NCBI GenBank assembly: GCA_000507305.1
Contig: DF239028.1
Span: 62,001 to 126,000, forward strand
Direction: 5' to 3'
Length of the DNA stretch: 64,000 bases
Origin: Breviolum minutum Mf 1.05b.01
Lineage: Eukaryota > Sar > Dinophyceae > Suessiales > Symbiodiniaceae
Shown: piece after piece, positions 31,162-42,029 of the stretch
How positions within the stretch are numbered: the stretch's first letter is position 1
Layout: the number at the start of each line of letters is the position of its first letter
Notes under the pieces: model-generated
Told to the model about the DNA's origin: nothing
Databases searched by the model: none
The model's input: only the letters and a program-made list of their open reading frames with translations
Translations under genes and position numbers: made by a program

Positions 31162-32721
31162 ATGAACCTGAAGCACCTCAACATCCCTGAAAACCATCAA
31201 CGATACCTTCGAAGAATGGTTGAAGCCAGAATTCTTCTGAACTTCGGGGCTGAGATCTGTAAGCTAGTTGCCAGCTATGGGGGGACATTTCTATTCGAGC
31301 ATCCGTGGACATCCAAGGCATGGAATGAGCCACGCATCGTCAAGCTGATTGAGGAGACGGAGAACTACTTGATCAAGAATGACCAGTGCATGTTCAAACT
31401 TCAAGACACTGAAGGTAACCTCTACCAGAAACCTACTGGATGGTTGACCAACAACAAAGAAGTTGCGGCAGCTTTGGACCGACGATGTGATCGACTTCAT
31501 CAACACCGACAAGTACTTGGACGAGGACAACATGGAAACCGATCTCGAGAAGCACAACAATATCCCAAGAGACTGATCCATGCAGTCTTGAATGCCTATC
31601 AGAAATCACTTGATGAACCAGTACATCACGTCGAGGTTACTACAAGCGAATGCCTGCTAGAGACATGCGTTTACTACGAGGAGCTCTATGAGGCCATGCT
31701 CAAGGACGTTACGGTAGAGAACATTGCTAACAAGTATGACCAGGTCCCTGACGAGAATGCGGTCTTAAAGAATGAGGAGGTCACAAAGCTCAATGAAGCC
31801 GAAAAGAATGACAAGGTTGAAAAATATGACGACATCATGAAGAAGAAGAAGAAGAAGGTGAAGGAAGAGCTCTACGCGAATGAAGAGAACAACGTGGCTG
31901 CCGAGATCTACGCGAATGAGGAGGTCGACGAAGAAGGCATTGAGGAGAGAGAAGGTGAAGAGGAAAAGGAAGAAGGAGAATTGGTTAGGCCACTTCCAAG
32001 AGAGCAACCGATGAGTCTGCAACATCTTGTCCGACGAGCTCACTGTGGTCTAGGTCACCCTGGCAATGAGAAGTTGGTCAGAATACTCAAGCAAGCTAAG
32101 GCTAGCGAAGAAGCAATCAGGATAGCACGTGATCTACAGTGCCCTACATGCCAGAGGCATCAAAAGACTAGACCCCCGCGAGCTGGAGCACCACCTCGCG
32201 AACTGGTGGCGAACCAGATCCTTGGAGTAGACTCTGTCTGGTTGCCAGGTATCGACCCAAGAGGGCCATGCAAGCTGGCCGTCAACATGATCGACTGGGC
32301 TACAAGGTTTCAGCTGGTGGTGCCGGTCAAGAACCATTCACCAACGGAGGTCAAGAATGCCGTCTACCAATGGATCAGGATCTTTGGTCACCCGGAGCGG
32401 ATCTACACTGACTTGGGAAGAGAGTTCAAGGGCAACTTCGCAACTTTCGCTGAAGAGCAGGCTATGATCTTAGATGTGGGTTCCTTGGAGACACCGACCC
32501 AAAGATCGATAACTGAGAGGGCAGGAAAAACCTTTAAGGAAGTCCTTTCAAAAACCCTAGTACATCACAACTGTGATACTTGGGAACAATGGAGAGAGGC
32601 TGTGGACGTGGTGAACATGACGGTCAATCGACTTTCTAACAAGTCGGGCTACAGTCCAATACAACGAACTTGGCTACACCCCTCGACTACCAGGAGGACT
32701 TCTTGGTGGTGGATTCAATGA
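31162..32721 (+). CDS. Copia methyltransferase-like C-part and integrase
   Basis: Residues 1-100 continue the methyltransferase-like module, with FLFEHPW where motif VI would lie. An acidic, Lys-rich linker (about 190-275) follows. The integrase has an HHCC zinc site (HCGLGH..., CPTC) and a catalytic triad Asp 357, Asp 417 and Glu 452; the last pair is spaced 35 residues as in DD35E integrases. It inserts the cDNA into the host genome. After about 32668 the true reading continues in another frame (LGYTPRLPGG), so the last ~18 residues are spurious. Confidence 0.85.
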   Translation: MNLKHLNIPENHQRYLRRMVEARILLNFGAEICKLVASYGGTFLFEHPWTSKAWNEPRIVKLIEETENYLIKNDQCMFKLQDTEGNLYQKPTGWLTNNKEVAAALDRRCDRLHQHRQVLGRGQHGNRSREAQQYPKRLIHAVLNAYQKSLDEPVHHVEVTTSECLLETCVYYEELYEAMLKDVTVENIANKYDQVPDENAVLKNEEVTKLNEAEKNDKVEKYDDIMKKKKKKVKEELYANEENNVAAEIYANEEVDEEGIEEREGEEEKEEGELVRPLPREQPMSLQHLVRRAHCGLGHPGNEKLVRILKQAKASEEAIRIARDLQCPTCQRHQKTRPPRAGAPPRELVANQILGVDSVWLPGIDPRGPCKLAVNMIDWATRFQLVVPVKNHSPTEVKNAVYQWIRIFGHPERIYTDLGREFKGNFATFAEEQAMILDVGSLETPTQRSITERAGKTFKEVLSKTLVHHNCDTWEQWREAVDVVNMTVNRLSNKSGYSPIQRTWLHPSTTRRTSWWWIQ

Positions 32722-32746
32722 CGAGTCTACGGCATCAAAGTTCAGA

Positions 32747-33334
32747 ATGGGTGATCAACAAATCCAACGGAGTGTTCAACTACGCAAGGCAGCTGCCATA
32801 GCATACCATGAGGCGGACTGCGATCAATCACTACGAAATGCACTCTATGCAGGAAGCCGGAAGGTGGTCGACTATGAAGTAGGCCAGGTGGTGTATTTTT
32901 GGAGGAAAGGGGCTGGGAGACAGAAGAAGGACAACTACTCTTATTGGAACGGACCTGCTAAGGTTATCCTGACGAACCCACCCAACTCGATATGGTTGAC
33001 CTTTCAAGGCAAGATCGTGAAGGCCAGCCCTGAACACCTTCGTCCAGCAACCGAGGAGGAACACTTTACCTTGACGGACTGGATAGACGCGATTGCGGAT
33101 ACGAAGAAGCAACTACAAGAGAAGGAAGGACGAGACTACATCGTGCTGAAGGAGAAGCCGGATGCAGAGGATGAGGCAACTGATGTCGAAGAAGAACAAC
33201 CTGAGACCAAGAAACCAAGACCAAGATATTACATACAAGGAAAGACACATCCATCGAAGATAGAATTCAAGGATGAAGATCGGCCTTCAATCGAGGACGA
33301 GATGAAGAGGAGCCAACTTGGAAAAGAAGAATAA
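32747..33334 (+). CDS. Copia integrase C-terminal domain
   Basis: A 195-codon frame with VGQVVYFWRK, YWNGPAKVI and GKIVKASPEHLRP, typical of the SH3-like end of retroelement integrases. Coding sequence extends upstream in this frame to about 32668, so the ATG at 32747 is internal. An acidic tail follows. It ends at TAA overlapping the next ATG (TAATG). Confidence 0.75.
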   Translation: MGDQQIQRSVQLRKAAAIAYHEADCDQSLRNALYAGSRKVVDYEVGQVVYFWRKGAGRQKKDNYSYWNGPAKVILTNPPNSIWLTFQGKIVKASPEHLRPATEEEHFTLTDWIDAIADTKKQLQEKEGRDYIVLKEKPDAEDEATDVEEEQPETKKPRPRYYIQGKTHPSKIEFKDEDRPSIEDEMKRSQLGKEE

Positions 33335-35676
33335 TGAGCGAACCGCAGGGAAGAAGCGAGGACATCATCATCCCTGACATGAACTCGGACATCCCATCAC
33401 CAAGCACAGCACCAGCCGAGTCAGAAGGAGAGGATATCTTGAAAGAGAATGATGGACCGATCGATGGAGGATCTCGATCGGAGGCAATTAATGTGGATGA
33501 AGAGAACAGGAGCCCTACAAGGCCTCTGGATGACCAAGAAGCCGATGGAGCTCCAACTAAGCGGAGGAGACTGGAGCTACTGGAGATGCTCTACCTCAGG
33601 ATTGACAACCTGAGTTTGATGAGGAAGAGAAAAGAACTTAGTTACTCCAAGATAAAGAAGGAGGACAAGGAGAAGTTTAGAAGAGCTATCGACAAGGAGA
33701 TCAAGAACAACTTGGAGACTGGAGCCTATGAGATTCTGGACAAGGAGACATCGGAGATGATAAGAAGGAGCAAGCCTGACAAGATCTTGAAATCCAGATA
33801 CGTCTTCACCGAGAAGTTGTTGGAACCAGAGGAAGTCGAGAAGTTCCAGAAGGAGGGGCTTATGATATCTGGTGACGACGGCAACATCTACAAGGCGAAG
33901 GCAAGACATGTGATGAAAGGTTTTTCAGAGAATGGAGCGGAAAACCTCGAGAGTACAACCCCACAGGTGGCCAAGGACTCGGTGATCTTTACGCTGCAGA
34001 TGCTGTGCAGCAGGGGTTGGGAGATTGGTCACCTAGACTTTACCCAAGCCTTCCATTCAGGAGACTTGATATCAAGAGAACTCTATGCAGAGTTACCACC
34101 AGAAGGAATTGATGGGCTACATCAACGCCAACTGATGAAGGTGAAGAAGACGTGCTACGGGTTGACCGATGGGCCATGGGCCTGGTACAAGCACATCAAC
34201 CGAGTCTTAGAAGAAATGGGTTACACGAAGTCAAGAGCTGACCCATGTCTATACCACATGTTCGATGAAAACCACGATCTATCTGGAATCATAGCACTAG
34301 CGACCGACGATATGATTCATGGAGGACAAGAACAACACTGGAAGAACATGGAGGAGCTCAACAAGAGGTACAAGATGGGAAAGTTCACTACTGGTAACGG
34401 AAGGTTTACCGGCAAACAGATTGAGAAGAAAGAAGATGGATCCATAGTGATGCACCAATCGCAGTACATCAATGACAAGGTGGAGGTCATCAAGATCGAC
34501 AAGAAGAGGAAGAGACAGAGATACTCAAGGTGCAGCGAAGAGGAGATTTCAGCGTTGAGGACGTCGATAGGAGCTCTAGCATGGGTGGCTAAGGAGACGA
34601 GGCCGGATGTGGCTGGACGAGTCGCACTACTTCAACAGTGTATGCCAACACCACTGGTGAAGGACATCCTAGAGGCCAACGCTATCTCGGAAGAACTTCG
34701 GAAGGACCCAGAGCTTGGGATCAGGATCCAACCTATACCCTTGCAGAACTTGAGGGTAGGAGTGGTTACCGATGCATCGTGGGGAAATACGGGCAACTAC
34801 AAGATTGAGGAGAACAACAAGGACTGGTGGCAAGAGACGGACACTCACTGGGTTAGACACCATATACTACCAAGGAAGATTGCCTTTCACCCAGGAGCTA
34901 CAGAGAAGGGACCGGATCTACATAGCATCTCTGATAAGAGGATCACGATCGTGGACAAGAACCAAGAGACCATAGAGGATGACTGGAACAGTGCTGAAGG
35001 AGTTCGTCTACTACAAGAAGAGGAGTGGACAGGAAGAACGATCTTTGTGAAGTCAGAGGTCGAGAAAGAGCTCAACAAGAACATCTGCGAGAGGTTCATG
35101 CAACTCGGAAAAACCAGTAGTCAAGGGGGACATATCGTAATTTACTATGACAAGAATCTTGAAACAGAAGATTACCCTAAGAAAGTCACGATTGCGAGCT
35201 GGAAGAGTTACAAGTTGAAGAGATGTACGGTTAACACCCTTTCTGCTGAGTGTCAATCGATGTTACAGGGTATCGGCAATGTTCATTGGCATAGATTTCT
35301 TTTGGCCGAAACTAGTGGTATCCATCTTCATTTACACCAGTGGGAACAGCAACTTGCGGAACATCCTTACATCGCGGTTACTGATAGCAAGTCATTGTAC
35401 GACACTGCTACCAAATGCCGGAATACATCCAGCCATATCGATGATAAAAGAACCGCTATAGATCTCACCATCTTGAAGGACGACATGAACCGGTCGAATG
35501 GCCAAGTAAGGTGGGTAGCGGGGACTAACATGCTATCGGACTCCCTCACTAAAAAGATGTCAAGCACCTTTTTGAAGAAAGTCATGAAAAATGGGCAATG
35601 GTCACTGTCCGAAAGAGGACACCGAATGTTGTTTGATATCCACGTTTTGGTCAAACAAAATGTGGTGCCGATGTGA
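33334..35676 (+). CDS. Copia reverse transcriptase and RNase H
   Basis: A 780-codon frame. After an acidic linker, the RT domain (residues about 100-400) has HLDFTQAFHSG with Asp 235 and ATDDM with Asp 325 and 326 as catalytic residues. RNase H shows VTDASWG (Asp 480), SAECQSM (Glu 639) and VTDSKS (Asp 684), so the acidic triad is intact. The stop codon lies inside the first bases of the 3' LTR. The protein makes double-stranded cDNA from the element RNA. No break is visible in this frame. Confidence 0.93.
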   Translation: MSEPQGRSEDIIIPDMNSDIPSPSTAPAESEGEDILKENDGPIDGGSRSEAINVDEENRSPTRPLDDQEADGAPTKRRRLELLEMLYLRIDNLSLMRKRKELSYSKIKKEDKEKFRRAIDKEIKNNLETGAYEILDKETSEMIRRSKPDKILKSRYVFTEKLLEPEEVEKFQKEGLMISGDDGNIYKAKARHVMKGFSENGAENLESTTPQVAKDSVIFTLQMLCSRGWEIGHLDFTQAFHSGDLISRELYAELPPEGIDGLHQRQLMKVKKTCYGLTDGPWAWYKHINRVLEEMGYTKSRADPCLYHMFDENHDLSGIIALATDDMIHGGQEQHWKNMEELNKRYKMGKFTTGNGRFTGKQIEKKEDGSIVMHQSQYINDKVEVIKIDKKRKRQRYSRCSEEEISALRTSIGALAWVAKETRPDVAGRVALLQQCMPTPLVKDILEANAISEELRKDPELGIRIQPIPLQNLRVGVVTDASWGNTGNYKIEENNKDWWQETDTHWVRHHILPRKIAFHPGATEKGPDLHSISDKRITIVDKNQETIEDDWNSAEGVRLLQEEEWTGRTIFVKSEVEKELNKNICERFMQLGKTSSQGGHIVIYYDKNLETEDYPKKVTIASWKSYKLKRCTVNTLSAECQSMLQGIGNVHWHRFLLAETSGIHLHLHQWEQQLAEHPYIAVTDSKSLYDTATKCRNTSSHIDDKRTAIDLTILKDDMNRSNGQVRWVAGTNMLSDSLTKKMSSTFLKKVMKNGQWSLSERGHRMLFDIHVLVKQNVVPM

Positions 35677-35821
35677 AATTGGTAAACACCAATCATGCCT
35701 TGACCAAAACGGTCTTTGGCTCAAGCGGATGGCCCGTGAGGCCTTTGGATGCTGGGGTAAGCATCTTGAGAAAAAGAGTGCACTTAGGCTTTAGACCTTG
35801 CACCCCGTGTTTTGACTTTCA
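35672..35821 (+). repeat. 3' LTR, 150 bp
   Basis: Same as 27586-27735 apart from one base. The stop codon of the upstream frame is at 35674-35676, inside the LTR. No polypurine tract is evident immediately before it. Confidence 0.95.
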
Positions 35822-35826
35822 GTTTC
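35822..35826. repeat. Target-site duplication GTTTC, right
   Basis: Matches GTTTC at 27581-27585. Confidence 0.85.
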
Positions 35827-35853
35827 AAAGGGGTTGGTTCAACCACCAACCAG
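35822..35853. repeat. Inverted-repeat element family C, copy 6, right part
   Basis: After the 3' LTR the sequence resumes with GTTTC (target duplication) and GGTTCAACCACCAACCAG, the right end of family C. Together with 27510-27585 it forms one element split by the copia insertion. Confidence 0.82.
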
Positions 35854-35944
35854 CTGGTTGTTTAATAGGGATCCTTGCAATGGTTTATTATAATCGCTAT
35901 ATAACTGGGTAGTTTGTCATCCCCGATATACCCTAAATAACCAG
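35854..35944. repeat. Inverted-repeat element family D, copy 4 (reverse)
   Basis: In reverse orientation it shows CTGGTTGTTTA and TAAATAACCAG ends with ATAACTGGGTAGTTTGTCAT. It directly abuts the right part of family C copy 6. Confidence 0.72.
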
Positions 35945-36054
35945 GTTTTGTACCCATTTCCTACAGAGATTTTGTCAAAACGTTGCCCTGGGTCTCCAGG
36001 TCGCCATCACCATGTTCTGTAGTACCACCAGGCCGGGGGAGGATCAACATCTAA

Positions 36055-36173
36055 CCCATAGGATTCCCATGGGACGAGTTTGGTATATTTACCTACATGA
36101 AATGGTTTGATTTTTATGGGTTGGTAAATGTAGGCATATCTTATATGTATACCAGTCTCATGGATCCTATGGG
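36055..36173. repeat. Inverted-repeat element family B, copy 6
   Basis: It runs from CCCATAGGATTCCCATGG to CATGGATCCTATGGG. The internal GGTATATTTACCTACAT matches copy 1. Confidence 0.82.
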
Positions 36174-36239
36174 TAATGGAGTGATTTTTCTTTTGAAGCG
36201 CTAATTCAGCAGAGCTCGTTTTTTTAACGTTATATGTAT

Positions 36240-36349
36240 ACACCCTGGAAAATTGAAGGCTTTTGAACCCAAAAATTGAGGTTTAGAACAGATGATTTTT
36301 CTTTTCAATTGGGTAATTGTTTGGCTCCATGTTAATTCTCCGGGGTGTA
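36240..36349. repeat. Inverted-repeat element family E-like, copy 5
   Basis: ACACCCTGGAAAATTGA and TTAATTCTCCGGGGTGT form terminal inverted repeats related to family E. Confidence 0.58.
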
Positions 36350-36695
36350 CCTAATTCGGCAGTTATCCTTTCATCCTGGTTGTTTAGGTCATAGAAGGGG
36401 TGAAAAAAATCACATGTTGTACATGATTTTCAGCCAACCAGAATTTCGTTATAAACGTCTCAAACAATTTGGGTCGCCCTGTTTTTTGCGATGGACGATG
36501 TGAAGCTTTGAGTTGTTCAAATGAATCTGCTGTTTTGGTCAAGGAATTTCAGGTCCTAGTCCCGAAAAGATGTCCTGAAACAATTCGACTTCCGGCTGAG
36601 AGATCTTTCTGTAAATCTGTAGGGGAGTATAATTGCCAAGATGACACGACTGTTCAAATGATACCTCAACCCTGCCGTTGTGCACCTGCCGACAG

Positions 36696-36781
36696 GCTCA
36701 GAGGCTCCTCCACGCAAAGAGAAGAAAAAACGCGGCTGGGAACTCCAGCTATTTCTCGGTTTTCAAGGTTGGTGCATATGA
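36696..36781 (+). CDS. Candidate terminal exon (basic)
   Basis: After CGACAG the frame reads SEAPPRKEKKKRGWELQLFL, then eight more residues and TGA. A longer Cys-rich frame (36469-36801) overlaps in another frame. Either may be real, and neither product is recognised. Confidence 0.28.
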
Positions 36782-39700
36782 AGTATATTATATATTTATA
36801 AGGTCATGATGGGCGGAAGAGTTTGGGGAAGATTTGGTATAGAAATTCAGGTCAAATATTCTACTTGCATATGATTATAGGTGGAAGAGTTTGGGAGGGA
36901 TCTTTTTCAGATAATGAATGTTATAGGAATCCTATCTACCTCAAACCTACTTCCACCGACAATAAAGACCTGATAAAGGATTCTTAAACACCATTGTCCT
37001 TTGATGAGGCCTTTGTTCGGCTCGTATTTCTGNGGTATATAAGATACATATTGAAAAATTTGAACCGAAACGGATCTGAGTGCCTGAGTGCTTGAGTGCT
37101 TGTATATGTGTCATCCTTATGATAATGGCCCATTCAGATTCAAGTCGGTATTGTTTTCTACGACCCAGATTCTGTACTACGTACATTCTTGAAGCAACTG
37201 GTAACAATGGCATCAGGACGGGTCGGCATTGATGAAGAAACATTGGGCCTGCTACAGGTCCTACAGTGATGTTATGTCTTGTTTTTTTTTTAGGGGAGAC
37301 TTTTTGACTTGGCCCGCCCTACGAAGCAAACATATTGGTGTATATAAAGATGAGTGGATTTTGCTGTGGGTCATTTGACCTCCCACTGTTTTTCTGGAGG
37401 TCACGGGGCTTGAATCACATGATGATGGTTGTATCTTGTGGCTAAGAATTCCTAGTGATGGTATTCCTCTTCCATCGCCTTTATTTGACATGTCAACATC
37501 TATTCTTGGAATATGTAACTACTGTATATCATATCCAATATGTATAAATTATATTTGGGATGATTCAGTAACAACCTGTGACCTTACTTTTCATGACATC
37601 ATGTCCTTCAAATGGGAATTTTGGAGCATCAACTTCTGATCGTTTCTCCACTTCTGGATGATTCTATGTTTAGAAGGGGATTACTGAAAAGGTGAACATG
37701 AACAAGATTGCATATAGAACATCTTATTGAGGGACTCAAAGGAGATTTAATAGATATATAGAAGCCAAACCTTTGGGGCAATCTTTCCCATGTGCGGTTA
37801 CCAGTTACCTCACCCATTTGAGGCGCAGAGAAAAAGAAGAAGGGCAAAGACAAGGGCGGAAAGGAAAAAAAAGGGCGAACATGCTAGCCGCTGCGGCTGC
37901 GCACCTGTTGGTCGAAGGTGACATGGTGACTTGTGGATATCTATGGATGATAGGTGGATGTATGATGACTGTATGATGCATCAAAATATTTGGGTATCTA
38001 CCCTCAACAAAGATGAAATTGTACGGTGGCAACCCCTATGTCTATGTGAACGAATCATTGAATACTGGAAATCCATTTGCACCAGTCACCAAGATCAGGT
38101 TGTTTCGTTGCTTCACTGTAACCATCGCACCGCCGAAACGCGTCCGGTAGAACACCATGGTTGCATCGAACGTTCCGATTGGTGTCGAGACTTGCGTTTT
38201 GATCATATGGCGCCATGGTGCGACCACATGCGACCTTTGCGACCACAACAAAGTCAACGTCCCTAATTAGGAATGCGAAGCGGTGCGGCTAGAACAGCAT
38301 AGTCAATGATATTGACATTGACAACAAGCAACATTGGCCAGCGCAAGAGCGAGCAGTAGCAAATGGCAACAACAATGCAACAACAGCAACAACTGACATG
38401 CAGTGCCAGCAGACATATTGCAAGCAAACATAGCATCCACATGCAACAATAGCATACCTTGAGATACGAAGGGTGCCGAGCGAAGGCCGAGCGAGAAGGC
38501 CAACAAGAAAGAGCGGCTCATGCTAGCTCTTAAAAGTTGTTTTCCGTTGCCATCCGACGTTGGATTTCAGTCAAGGATTGCGTTGCTGAATCCAGGGCAA
38601 CAGAGAGGGCAAATGAAAGTGGATTGTAAGGATTGTAAGGTGTAACGACATGCGGCTTTCTTTGACAGGCTTTTGGGAACTCTGAAGGAGAAGGTGTCGT
38701 GTTGAACGGAACTGACACCAGCACTGATCCCTAGCACGGGAACCGCTAGCAAAAATAACTGCACATGACAATGACTTTGCATACCGTGAGCGCAAGCAAA
38801 GGGATCACAGGGCGCCTTAAGGCCCACAGGTCGTTGAAAAGGATTTGGGAAAGCAAGTAGCCCAAGCAGCAAACAAAGATAAACACTGTTTCTGTTTCAC
38901 TGTACTGTGGAAATGTGGTTCTTAATTAAGTGATGTTCAGTGCGCGGGACGACAAAATCACGTTTAACACTCCGTTCGGATGGCGGAGTTCAAACGACGG
39001 GATGCGGTTTCAAAACAAAACACGGGGCCATCACGCCCCGCGGTCCATCGTTGTAGATCGTACAATGGCCATGAAGGTTCAAAACCTCAGTGGCAAGCAA
39101 CGGGTAAACCGCCGTCGTTCTTGCTGATGATGACGTTTGTTGCCATCAAACATCCATGAAACAATCAGTTTTGAAGCATGGATGTCTCAGACGGCTGCGA
39201 AAACTGAAGATTGGACGAATCAAAATTTGGTGTTGTCGCTGTTGGTCATTAGCTGGACCGCAAATTGCGAGGGCTGTCCACGATGGACCTGTAGTAGCAA
39301 GGCAATTAGAATGCCTGGGCGCATTGCTTTCCATTCGGCCACACACACATGGAAAGGCTGTTTTGGTTTACTTTGAATTGGAAGTGTTGAACAGTTTCTT
39401 TTTATTTTTTAGTTTTATTTCATTTGTATTAAACTGTTTTGTAACTTCAAGTCAGGTTAAAATTGTTGTGAGCTTTGTTTTGGCAATGTTTAGCAGCAAC
39501 GGTTTTGCGGCGCCGGTTTTTTGAAGCAATTGGGAAGCGTTGTAGACGGTGTTACGTATGTAGTGCTGGTACTGAACGGAGCTTCGCAGGGCAAGAAACT
39601 GCGATGCTACATGCGTTAACGGCGCCAAAATCTATGTCACATGTCTCATGAGACGAATTGAGAGCGTATGATTGCGTTGGAGCAGCGCGGTGCCAATTTG

Positions 39701-41127
39701 TCACGAGTTGCAGGAAAGATTGTAGTCCGATGCAGCGCTGAGAACATTCTTCAAAAGTCGCGCCAAACAAACCCGCACCGACTCCGAACAAAAGCTTGGA
39801 AGATGTATGGGACCTGATTTGTAATTGTCCATTTCCAGTTATTTGTCTTTTGAAGATCTGTTTTGGCGGCATTCTGCCATCATCTTTGACGTTTTGTCGA
39901 TTATTTTGTTGAAGCGGATATTGCGCCGAATTGCAGCGGGGCGCCTCTTCTTACCGGAGTTTAGCCGTGGTTTTGGGCGTCACAACCTGCATTTTTAGGG
40001 CAGATGTGCAGTGGAGGGGAAATTAAACTATGCATCACATATTCCCTATACGTTGCCAACCAAAAACCTCATTGTGTCCTTTTCATTAGTATTGTTATTT
40101 TCGATATTTGACCTATTACACTCCAAAAAAAGGCAATCTGTAGCACGCGTATGCAATGCATCGCAAAGAACAGGTTACGTTTTCATCTCATCGCGTCATT
40201 ATTTTAGGAAAAAATGTATGGTTTCAGGGTGGCCCACACGTTGATCGCAAGACACCATGGTTTTGCCATCTCACAGCATCCAACATTTTCCCACACAAAC
40301 GAAGGCCTTTGTAGCGGCAATTTTTTTCGAACTTTATGGAAGGGGGCTGGAATTTCTTCTACGAAGATTGGTGGCTCAACACCATGTGTTTTGTACGCCG
40401 CTCAACGGGAGCCTGCCCAACTTGACGTAGAGTGACAGCGGTGGGGTTCGAGCAAACACGCCTTTACGGAAGGGCGGGCAACAAAAAAAACAAACCTTTT
40501 GAAAACTATTCTCGCGATCTGCCGGAAGCACCGAGTTTTTACCACAACGTCGTTTGCGCAAAACATTTTCTACAAATATTTCATGCATGGACTTTCAAAT
40601 TTTTTGAAGTCAGCGTGAAAATTCGCCACGAAACTCCAGCAAGAGGATTAGGCGATAACCTTTGTCGAGAAACTTGAGGAAGCCGCGGAGAAATTTTCTG
40701 GAAATTTCAAGTTGAAGCGTTATGGGTACAGAGCTGGGGGTGGAAGTTTCAAAGTGAAAATAGGCCTATAAACCAAACAATGTATGAGAACGTGTGAAAA
40801 CTTGTTAATGGATGTTAATGGAACGTGCGCACGGCCGCAGGGCCGACCACCAGGGCCACCAACCAATGCGCTGCCCAAACAGAAATTTTGGTGTGCACAG
40901 GCGTTCACCTGTTCCGTGTGGTGATGTTGTTGGCTGGTGTTTCTCTTGTGTGTTGGTGGTGGTGGCGGTGGTGTTGTGATGTGCCATGACTTAATGTGGT
41001 ACGATGTCATGCGTTTGGTGGGGAAGTGACGTGAGGAGGTAATGAAGGGCTGGTTGCGAGATGTGGTGTTGTGTGATGTGGGATGTGTAATGCAATGTCA
41101 TGTGATACAAAGGGGTGGGATGGAGTG

Positions 41128-41162
41128 TTGTGTGATGTGATGTGATGTGATGTGATGTTGTA
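41128..41162. repeat. (GTGAT)n tract
   Basis: Five-base units, with looser GTGAT-rich sequence on both sides. His/Thr/Ser-rich minus-strand frames are shadows. Confidence 0.8.
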
Positions 41163-41783
41163 TGATGCGATAAAGTGTTGTGTGATTGATGTGATCTGAT
41201 ACAAAACGCCTTAGGGCGGACGACAGGACCCAGGACAAAAATTGGAAGACCACGAAACACACTCGCAGACACACAGTTACTGCAGATGGAAATGTTTCGG
41301 AAGATAGAAGGCAACAGCAATGCCGACATGGCTGCCACATATGGATTTTTTTGTTGAATTTTCGACGTTGTTTGCGGGCCAGCTGGTTCGATTCGGCTCG
41401 ACTGTGAGATTAGTTGTTTGTTCGGTACAACGAACCCGTGTTTTTGCAAAACAAGAAAGCATAACCCCGCACCACAAAACATTTTTTTTTGTTTCATCTT
41501 AGACATTTTTCGACTACACCGAGAAGCCCGCGACGAACGGTAAAGTGTGAAGCATGCACCACCACAAAAAAAGAAATGGTCGCAATGGAATGGTACTGAA
41601 ATCCTGGCGACATTTTCGGGAACACGCCGCATCATCTAAAACACGCCGTAATTGATAAAATGATGCCGTGACCGAAAACCACACAAGCTTTGATTTGATA
41701 TGGTTTTTGTCTTGACATTGAAGATTGGTGATGGGAGGATCTCTGCCAACCATTTGGGGAGTGGATGCTGCCCATTTAACTGC

Positions 41784-41802
41784 CCACACACACACACACA
41801 CA
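41784..41802. repeat. (CA)n microsatellite
   Basis: About nine CA units. Confidence 0.88.
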
Positions 41803-42029
41803 ATTCCCGTCCGAGTCAAAGCTACGGTCCGCGAGGGACATGGGAAACTACTACAACCAAACATCAGCATTCCAAGCACCACTTTACAAAAGCCTTCTCA
41901 TGAGAGCTCCATGTCTAAGATTGGCCGCCTGAAACCATGATGAATGGAAAATTTCCTGTGCAAAAGATTCAATTTGATCATCCCAGCGTTTCGCTGGGCG
42001 ACCAATTCGTCTGCGAGGTTCTACACAAT

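Larger units (their letters stand above)
27586..35821 (+). mobile_element. Ty1/copia LTR retrotransposon, complete with both LTRs
   Basis: Two 150-bp direct repeats start TG and end CA, and GTTTC flanks both sides as a 5-bp target duplication. Between them are, in order, gag with zinc knuckle, aspartic protease, GRF-type zinc finger, methyltransferase-like module, DD35E integrase, reverse transcriptase and RNase H. The integrase-before-RT order is the copia order. It is inserted in an inverted-repeat element of family C. The LTRs differ at one base, which points to recent insertion. However, the coding region needs several frame changes and crosses one TAA, so this copy is probably not autonomous as assembled. 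Confidence 0.95.
36850..42020. other. No gene recognised; low-complexity and AT-rich DNA
   Basis: A single undetermined base is at 37033. The part 37815-37875 is purine-rich (AGAAAAAGAAGAAGGGC) and could be a short Lys-rich exon, but frames are ambiguous. GTGAT-rich low complexity occupies about 41030-41200. The remaining open frames are short and unsupported. ACACGCCG motifs occur near 41615 and 41640. Confidence 0.45.

Noticed and set aside
40991..41635. 214-codon minus-strand frame
   Set aside because: Its His/Thr/Ser-rich second half is GTGAT low complexity and the rest has no recognisable domain.
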